From Candidatus Thalassarchaeaceae archaeon (GTDB lineage Archaea; Thermoplasmatota; Poseidoniia; Poseidoniales; Thalassarchaeaceae), in the NCBI GenBank assembly GCA_029250425.1, contig JAQXFF010000217.1:1-19851 (forward strand): a stretch of 19,851 bases of DNA, written 5' to 3'. Both the position numbers and the translations under genes were made by a program. Positions 16,167 to 19,851 of the stretch are shown piece after piece (position 1 is the stretch's first letter; every line of letters begins with the position of its first letter). The notes beneath the pieces are model-generated. The model was not told the DNA's origin, searched no databases, and saw only the letters and a program-made list of their open reading frames with translations.

Positions 16167-16976
16167 TTGATGGAGCCCGCCGATGTATGGGGTGCGCGCT
16201 GGGATGCGTGTGACAATGCGTTGTCTCGCCGATATATGGAAGTCGCTTGCCGTAAGCAAAGTCTGGTCATCCTTGCCGCTGATCTGAATACCATGGCTGG
16301 ATTGAATGGATTGATAGATTCGGTTGGTCCACACATTGCTGCACTGAAGACTCATGTTGATCTGATTGATGATTGGACGACAGACGGTTGGCGTGATTTT
16401 TGCGAAAAGGCAATTGCACATGATTTACTCATATTCGAAGACCGTAAGTTTGCCGACATTGGGCCGATATCACGTGGTCAAATGGCGGGTGTATACGACA
16501 TTCGATCTTGGGCCAATATTGTAACTGCACATGGTATCTCGGGCCCCGATATTGTCGATGGGTTGTGTGCTGGATGGAATGATGTCGGGCGAGAAGGGGG
16601 TGTGCTTCTCCTTGCACAAATGTCCAGCCGAGGTAATTTGCTTGGCTTGCCTGGCTATACGGATGAAATGGTAAAGGCTGGGATATCTAATCAAGGCGTC
16701 TTTGGATTCATCGGTAATGGTAGTCGGGCAGAGGAATTGGCGGTTTTACGGGAAAAAGTTGGAAATCAGAAACTCATCTGGACGCCGGGTGTCAATTTAG
16801 CTGTTGGAGATGGTGTCATGGGTCAGCGATATGGCAATCCACGTAATGCAATTCATGCGGGCAGTGACGGGATTATTGTCGGTTCTGGGATTTACAAATC
16901 AGCAAATGTAAAGGATACTGCGACGGAATACGCTGAGATTTCTTGGAACGCCTTGGTCGAACGAAGTGATGAGTGA
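16167..16976 (+). CDS. pyrF: Orotidine-5'-phosphate decarboxylase, eukaryote-type
   Basis: A 269-residue OMP decarboxylase, the last step of UMP synthesis. Motifs follow the eukaryotic UMPS/URA3 branch: LAADLNT (residues 36-42, substrate Asp39), KTHVDLI (61-67, Lys61), the catalytic FEDRKFADIG (90-99: Asp92, Lys94, Asp97), WANIVTAH (115-122), LLAQMSSRGNL (148-158), WTPGVNL (205-211), and GQRYGNP (219-225), with Gln220 and Tyr222 as phosphate contacts. The strand that normally ends in IIVGRGI reads IIVGSGI, so the phosphate-gripping Arg is Ser240. The start is TTG 16167 or, more likely, ATG 16170. The gene is 46 bases downstream of the SDR and overlaps the next small membrane gene. Confidence 0.92.
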   Translation: MMEPADVWGARWDACDNALSRRYMEVACRKQSLVILAADLNTMAGLNGLIDSVGPHIAALKTHVDLIDDWTTDGWRDFCEKAIAHDLLIFEDRKFADIGPISRGQMAGVYDIRSWANIVTAHGISGPDIVDGLCAGWNDVGREGGVLLLAQMSSRGNLLGLPGYTDEMVKAGISNQGVFGFIGNGSRAEELAVLREKVGNQKLIWTPGVNLAVGDGVMGQRYGNPRNAIHAGSDGIIVGSGIYKSANVKDTATEYAEISWNALVERSDE

Positions 16977-17275
16977 TGGTTTCTATTGTCGGTTGGTTCT
17001 TGGTCATTCTTCTCACAGGCGTGATAGGTTTCATTGGATGGTGGCAATGGAATTCCTATGTGACCTTGGATCAACGAATTGATCGGTTAGATTCTACGTT
17101 GCTGGAAAGCGCAGGAACTCGGGTTGAGAAAGTGTTGGATGCACCCCATGGGAGTGTAGTTGTTCCCTACGTCGCATCGAGTTTGGTGCCGATTCAGAAT
17201 ACAATGCAAGTACCTGTGCAAACCGCCCCTCTTGCCACTCAAAATGAGAGTGCGGTCCGATTGGTACAGGACTAG
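16976..17275 (+). CDS. Small single-pass membrane protein of unknown function
   Basis: Not recognised. It encodes 99 residues from the ATG at 16976, which overlaps the pyrF stop as TGATG. A GTG one codon earlier is the other option. Residues 2-23 form one strong membrane helix (VSIVGWFLVILLTGVIGFIGWW). A predicted short helix with charged heptad-like spacing (LDQRIDRLDSTLLESA) follows, then a Pro/Val/Gln-rich, probably disordered tail. Overlap with pyrF suggests translational coupling, though no functional link is known. Its stop shares the CTAG tetramer with the stop of the convergent receiver-domain gene, which supports both reading frames being real. Confidence 0.65.
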   Translation: MVSIVGWFLVILLTGVIGFIGWWQWNSYVTLDQRIDRLDSTLLESAGTRVEKVLDAPHGSVVVPYVASSLVPIQNTMQVPVQTAPLATQNESAVRLVQD

Positions 17276-17913
17276 GTTAGGAAATAGTACGCTGCGCCAC
17301 CAATGGCTCCGATAATCGTTAGGGCCAGCAAAAATTTGAGTTTTCTCCCTTTCTTCACTGGTGGGGTAATGGCGGGAACGAGAGGTGGAAGGGGGAGGGC
17401 TGGTAAGGGCATGGCGCTAGAAACTTCGACGACTTCCTCGTCGTCTCTCTTGGCGCGCATACTATCCACATCTTCAGGATAAATTTGATCTAAATCTTCA
17501 AGGCCGGGTGCTTCTGGAATTTCTCCCATGATCATGTCCCAATTGTCATCAATGATTGTTTGAGTGACTGGTTTTTCCAACCAAGCAACAGCCCCTGCAG
17601 AGTGAGTTGCATCAGCTGCAAGTTGACGTTGACTTCGAGATGCCATGAAGACGATTCGTGCATGAGGGTCTGATTCCCGCATCTCTAATGCGGCAGTATG
17701 GCCATCCATGGTAGGAATGTCAAGAGAAAGTAAAACCAAATCTGGAAGATGTTGTACATATGTGTCAACGGCGAGGTCTCCATCTTCGCAAATTTCGATC
17801 CTCCATCCCTTCTGTGTAAAGACTTGTGAAAGGCGCATTGTGCCCATGGGGTTGTTGTCGACGATGAGCACAAGTTGTGCATCTGGGTCGTCTGTTGTGG
17901 TTACGCGCACCAT
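17272..17913 (-). CDS. Membrane-anchored receiver-like (response-regulator) protein lacking the phosphoacceptor Asp
   Basis: It encodes 213 residues from the ATG at 17913, chosen because GAGGTGA lies 5 bases upstream. An in-frame GTG at 17934 would add 7. Residues 14-125 have the CheY-like receiver fold: VLIVDNNP (16-22), DLVLLSLDIPTMDG (58-71), a VFMAS strand (88-92), and WLEKPV (111-116) with the conserved Lys114. The phosphoacceptor position in the second motif is Ser63, not Asp, and the first acidic pair reads Asp-Asn. A linker rich in Glu, Asp and Pro follows (about 130-185). A basic patch VKKGRK and a C-terminal membrane helix (about 192-212, FLLALTIIGAIGGAAYYFL) make it tail-anchored. 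It is the last gene after ftsY and the DUF1844 gene. It likely acts as a non-phosphorylated adaptor at the membrane (inference). Confidence 0.85.
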   Translation of the reverse strand: MVRVTTTDDPDAQLVLIVDNNPMGTMRLSQVFTQKGWRIEICEDGDLAVDTYVQHLPDLVLLSLDIPTMDGHTAALEMRESDPHARIVFMASRSQRQLAADATHSAGAVAWLEKPVTQTIIDDNWDMIMGEIPEAPGLEDLDQIYPEDVDSMRAKRDDEEVVEVSSAMPLPALPLPPLVPAITPPVKKGRKLKFLLALTIIGAIGGAAYYFLT

Positions 17914-17918
17914 GTCAC

Positions 17919-17925
17919 TCACCTC
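17919..17925 (-). promoter_or_regulatory. Shine-Dalgarno site fixing the start of the receiver-like gene
   Basis: On the minus strand GAGGTGA stands 5 bases before the ATG at 17913. It lies inside the 7-codon extension that a GTG start at 17934 would give, so it favours the shorter protein. Confidence 0.7.
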
Positions 17926-17965
17926 ACCGGACACCGTTTGTCGTCATGAATGACACGGGTCGGGG

Positions 17966-18337
17966 TTATTCCTCCTCATCATCGATGAGTGTGTCTGATG
18001 GTGCCGTTTCGGGGGAGGTGAAAGTTTCCTTCAAATTCTCCTGGCGCTTCATTTCAGATTCAATCTCCTTTTGTCGCTCAGGAGCCCTGACAAAATGCAT
18101 TTTCAGTTCGGAAATTAGGCCGCGAAGAATTGTTTCTTCGACTTCTTCGAGGTTTCCTTTGGTCCGAGTATCTAAGGTATCCAATAGGTTGATTGCGGCT
18201 TTTGCTTCAGCCAGGTTGAAGTGAATCATGCCATCTTCATCTGGTAGCATACCGAGGTGCATCATTGCACTACGTTGCAACATAGAAATCAATGAAAAGA
18301 ATCTTTGGCTTTCATCACTTTGTAGAATGTCGTCCAT
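17966..18337 (-). CDS. DUF1844 family protein
   Basis: A 123-residue protein. Residues 9-85 match the DUF1844 pattern: F.SLI..L...A..HLGM (14-30), a short negatively charged turn, NLAEAKAAINLLDTLDTRTKGNL (41-63), and ETILRGLISELKMHFV (68-83), in line with the family's D...A...ID.L..L..KT.GNL...E...L...L..LR..FV. The last 35 residues are charged and end in a run of acidic residues. DUF1844 has no known function and is better known from bacteria. It follows ftsY after 9 bases, with a Shine-Dalgarno site overlapping the ftsY stop, so the two are almost surely co-translated. That placement suggests a link with membrane protein targeting, but it is an inference from order. Confidence 0.85.
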   Translation of the reverse strand: MDDILQSDESQRFFSLISMLQRSAMMHLGMLPDEDGMIHFNLAEAKAAINLLDTLDTRTKGNLEEVEETILRGLISELKMHFVRAPERQKEIESEMKRQENLKETFTSPETAPSDTLIDDEEE

Positions 18338-18342
18338 TTTTA

Positions 18343-18348
18343 CACCTC
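18343..18348 (-). promoter_or_regulatory. Shine-Dalgarno site of the DUF1844 gene
   Basis: On the minus strand GAGGTG lies 5 bases before the ATG at 18337 and overlaps the ftsY stop codon (18347-18349). It fixes the start and points to coupling with ftsY. Confidence 0.7.
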
Positions 18349-19714
18349 ACTCAAACATCATCTCTAGTAGCCAATCCGGATCGAATTGTTGTAAGTCATC
18401 ATAATTTTGGCCGACGCCCGCCAATACGATCGGTCGGCCGGTTGCGTGTGCAATCGACAGTGCGGCACCACCTTTCGCATCTGTGTCGAGTTTGCACAAT
18501 ACTGCGCCATCGAATTTGAGCATGCGCTGGAATTCTACAGCCTGCTCAACGGCGTCGTTGCCAGCAAGGGCGTCACCAACAAAGAGGACAAGGTGGGGTT
18601 GAGCCACTCTGTGCACCTTTTGCAATTCGTTCATGAGATTGACTTTGTTTGTCATCCGACCAGCTGTATCCACTATGACAACGTCCGCGCCGCGCGCTTT
18701 TGCACTTTCAACAGCATCTCTTGCGATGGCAGCTGAATCTCCACCACGTTCACTGGATACGCACCTAACTCCAATGCGTTCTGCATGAGTTTCCAATTGA
18801 TCAATTGCCCCCGCACGGAACGTGTCTGCTGCGGCGAGAACAACGGTACGGCCTTCGTTTTTCAGACGGTGTGCGATTTTTGCCGTGGTCGTGGTTTTCC
18901 CAGTCCCATTCACACCCACCATCATTACAATCACTGGCGTGTCACCCGCCTCAATCATTCCATCAACGGTAGCGTTGAAGTCCCAATAACCTGCAGCCAA
19001 AAGGCTGCGTAGTGCACGCTTGAGGCTGGCTTCAATGACTTTGGTTAAATCTGCACCTTTACGCAAGCGACTGCCGAGGAGTTCGTTTCGTAATGCTGCC
19101 AATACCGCTTCCATTGCTCGGCTGCCCATATCTGCTTCAAGCATCATGAGTTCTAGTTCTTCGAGTAATTCGTCAAAGACGGGTCCTGTTTTGATCACTC
19201 GGCCGCCTTTCTCAACTACGCCGCCACCCAAATCAATGTCAAACTCAACACCTCTCTCGGTCTCCACTGTCGTTTTCCCCGATGACATTCTTGGGGCTTG
19301 CTCTACCTCCACCAGTTTACGGCCAGTGGTGGATCTCATCACATGGAGGTCAACTCGGGAACCATCTGGGCGGATGACTTGGTCAACGTCGTACCCTTTC
19401 TTAGCGAGTTTTTGCTTTTCCTTTTCCTTGCGCTTTTTTTCACGCTCCAACAGTTTACGCTCTTTTTTGGATAGGGTTGTAGTGGGTTGAGGCTCGGGCT
19501 CATCGTCCCAATCATCCCATTCATCATCTGCGGGTTCAGACTCTTCAATGGGGGCTTGAATTTCTACAATGTTGTCCCATTCTTCTTTGATTTCTGGTGG
19601 TGGGGTTGTTACTTCTTCCGCTTCTTGAGTTCCTACTTCAGCAGTGAGCGCGTCCAAATCGGTTTCGTCAACGACTTCTTTGACTCGCTTTTTGAACCGA
19701 TCAAAGAATCCCAT
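18347..19714 (-). CDS. ftsY: Signal recognition particle receptor FtsY
   Basis: A 455-residue SRP receptor GTPase that docks SRP-ribosome complexes at the membrane. The GTPase NG domain occupies about residues 180-455: helical N domain (LLEELELMMLEADMG, 183-197), P-loop GVNGTGKTTTTAK (267-279), ADTFRAGAIDQL (296-307), DTAGR (349-353), the GDALAGNDAVEQ segment (380-391), and the CKLDTDAKGG element (407-416, the family's TKLDGDAKGG). The final GVGQNYDDLQQFDPDWLLEMMF block is typical. Before the NG domain are an amphipathic start (GFFDRFKKRVKEVVDE), an acidic stretch with DDEWDDWDDEPEP (63-75), and a Lys/Glu-rich probable coiled coil (82-105). This A-domain-like extension is long for an archaeal FtsY. 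ATG 19714 follows AGGTGA by 4 bases. Confidence 0.96.
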   Translation of the reverse strand: MGFFDRFKKRVKEVVDETDLDALTAEVGTQEAEEVTTPPPEIKEEWDNIVEIQAPIEESEPADDEWDDWDDEPEPQPTTTLSKKERKLLEREKKRKEKEKQKLAKKGYDVDQVIRPDGSRVDLHVMRSTTGRKLVEVEQAPRMSSGKTTVETERGVEFDIDLGGGVVEKGGRVIKTGPVFDELLEELELMMLEADMGSRAMEAVLAALRNELLGSRLRKGADLTKVIEASLKRALRSLLAAGYWDFNATVDGMIEAGDTPVIVMMVGVNGTGKTTTTAKIAHRLKNEGRTVVLAAADTFRAGAIDQLETHAERIGVRCVSSERGGDSAAIARDAVESAKARGADVVIVDTAGRMTNKVNLMNELQKVHRVAQPHLVLFVGDALAGNDAVEQAVEFQRMLKFDGAVLCKLDTDAKGGAALSIAHATGRPIVLAGVGQNYDDLQQFDPDWLLEMMFE

Positions 19715-19718
19715 GTCA

Positions 19719-19724
19719 TCACCT
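19719..19724 (-). promoter_or_regulatory. Shine-Dalgarno site of ftsY
   Basis: On the minus strand AGGTGA lies 4 bases before the ATG at 19714 and overlaps the stop codon (19723-19725) of the upstream gene. This supports both the ftsY start and an operon with the upstream gene. Confidence 0.7.
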
Positions 19725-19851
19725 AGTCATCCAATGTCAATTCGGTTCCGTGCTTCCGGCGACGACGTGATGGTTGGGGGTTTGAATCCTCTTTTTCTGG
19801 TGCTTCTTCAGGGATTTCTTGGATTTTCTTTGCTGCTTCGGTAAAGGTGGT
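19723..19851 (-). CDS. 3' end of the gene upstream of ftsY (possibly prefoldin alpha subunit)
   Basis: Only the last 42 residues are visible, entering from beyond base 19851. They contain TTFTEAAKKIQEIPEEAPEK, then SNPQPSRRRRKHGTELTLDD before a TAG stop at 19723-19725. The tail is charged and low in complexity, with an RRRR cluster, and cannot be assigned to a family by itself. In many archaea the prefoldin alpha gene sits directly before ftsY. That makes prefoldin alpha with a C-terminal extension a reasonable guess, supported by order only. The ftsY Shine-Dalgarno site overlaps its stop. Confidence 0.6.
   Translation of the reverse strand, partial: TTFTEAAKKIQEIPEEAPEKEDSNPQPSRRRRKHGTELTLDD

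Noticed and set aside
19020..19490. A 156-codon plus-strand open frame rich in Ser/Arg
   Set aside because: It is fully antisense to ftsY, and its low-complexity Ser/Thr/Arg content mirrors the Glu/Lys-rich FtsY coding strand.
1..19851. Mobile elements, CRISPR arrays, phage genes, tRNA or rRNA genes
   Set aside because: No transposase or integrase motifs, regular repeat-spacer pattern, terminal inverted repeats or RNA gene structures were found. Nearly all sequence is accounted for by protein genes.

Overview
The window reads as a piece of an archaeal chromosome, most probably a planktonic marine euryarchaeon of the Marine Group II / Poseidoniales type. That placement is inference, with no marker-gene comparison behind it. 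The support is a geranylgeranyl reductase of the archaeal membrane-lipid family, an SRP receptor FtsY with a charged N-terminal extension, a eukaryote-type orotidine-5'-phosphate decarboxylase, very tight gene packing, and Shine-Dalgarno sites of the GGAGGTGA type before only some genes. No rRNA, tRNA, CRISPR array, insertion sequence or integrase was seen. No stretch longer than about 130 bases lacks a gene.

Layout. Positions 1-778 on the minus strand hold cutA followed by the N-terminal part of a Cys/Met-metabolism PLP enzyme that runs off the window. Divergently, 803-4510 on the plus strand holds geranylgeranyl reductase, a NagD-like HAD phosphatase, and an unusual fusion of an isoaspartate-methyltransferase-like domain with TPR-like repeats. 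On the minus strand, 8651-4511 encodes a secreted S15/CocE-type lipoprotein hydrolase followed by an RND/MmpL transporter.

From 8781 to 16120 the plus strand carries a sugar and surface-glycan cluster: a CapE/PglF-like UDP-sugar 4,6-dehydratase, a short SDR, a galactokinase-like GHMP kinase, a GT4 glycosyltransferase, a Gfo/Idh/MocA oxidoreductase and a second SDR. One small membrane protein lies inside it on the opposite strand. The cluster could make and attach an unusual deoxy- or amino-sugar. No nucleotidyltransferase, aminotransferase, flippase or oligosaccharyltransferase is visible here, so the pathway is incomplete within the window.

Positions 16167-17275 hold pyrF and a small one-pass membrane protein that overlaps its stop codon. 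The minus strand from 19851 to 17272 is a compact operon: an unidentified upstream gene (3' end only), ftsY, a DUF1844 protein, and a membrane-anchored receiver-domain protein that lacks the phosphoacceptor aspartate. The first internal junctions have Shine-Dalgarno sites overlapping the preceding stop codon.

The most interesting points are the degenerate membrane-anchored receiver linked to ftsY, the loss of the phosphate-gripping arginine in the eukaryote-type PyrF, the degenerate PCMT-TPR fusion, the uncommon mix of enzymes in the glycan cluster, and a palindrome with an extra copy of its core in the one long divergent intergenic region.
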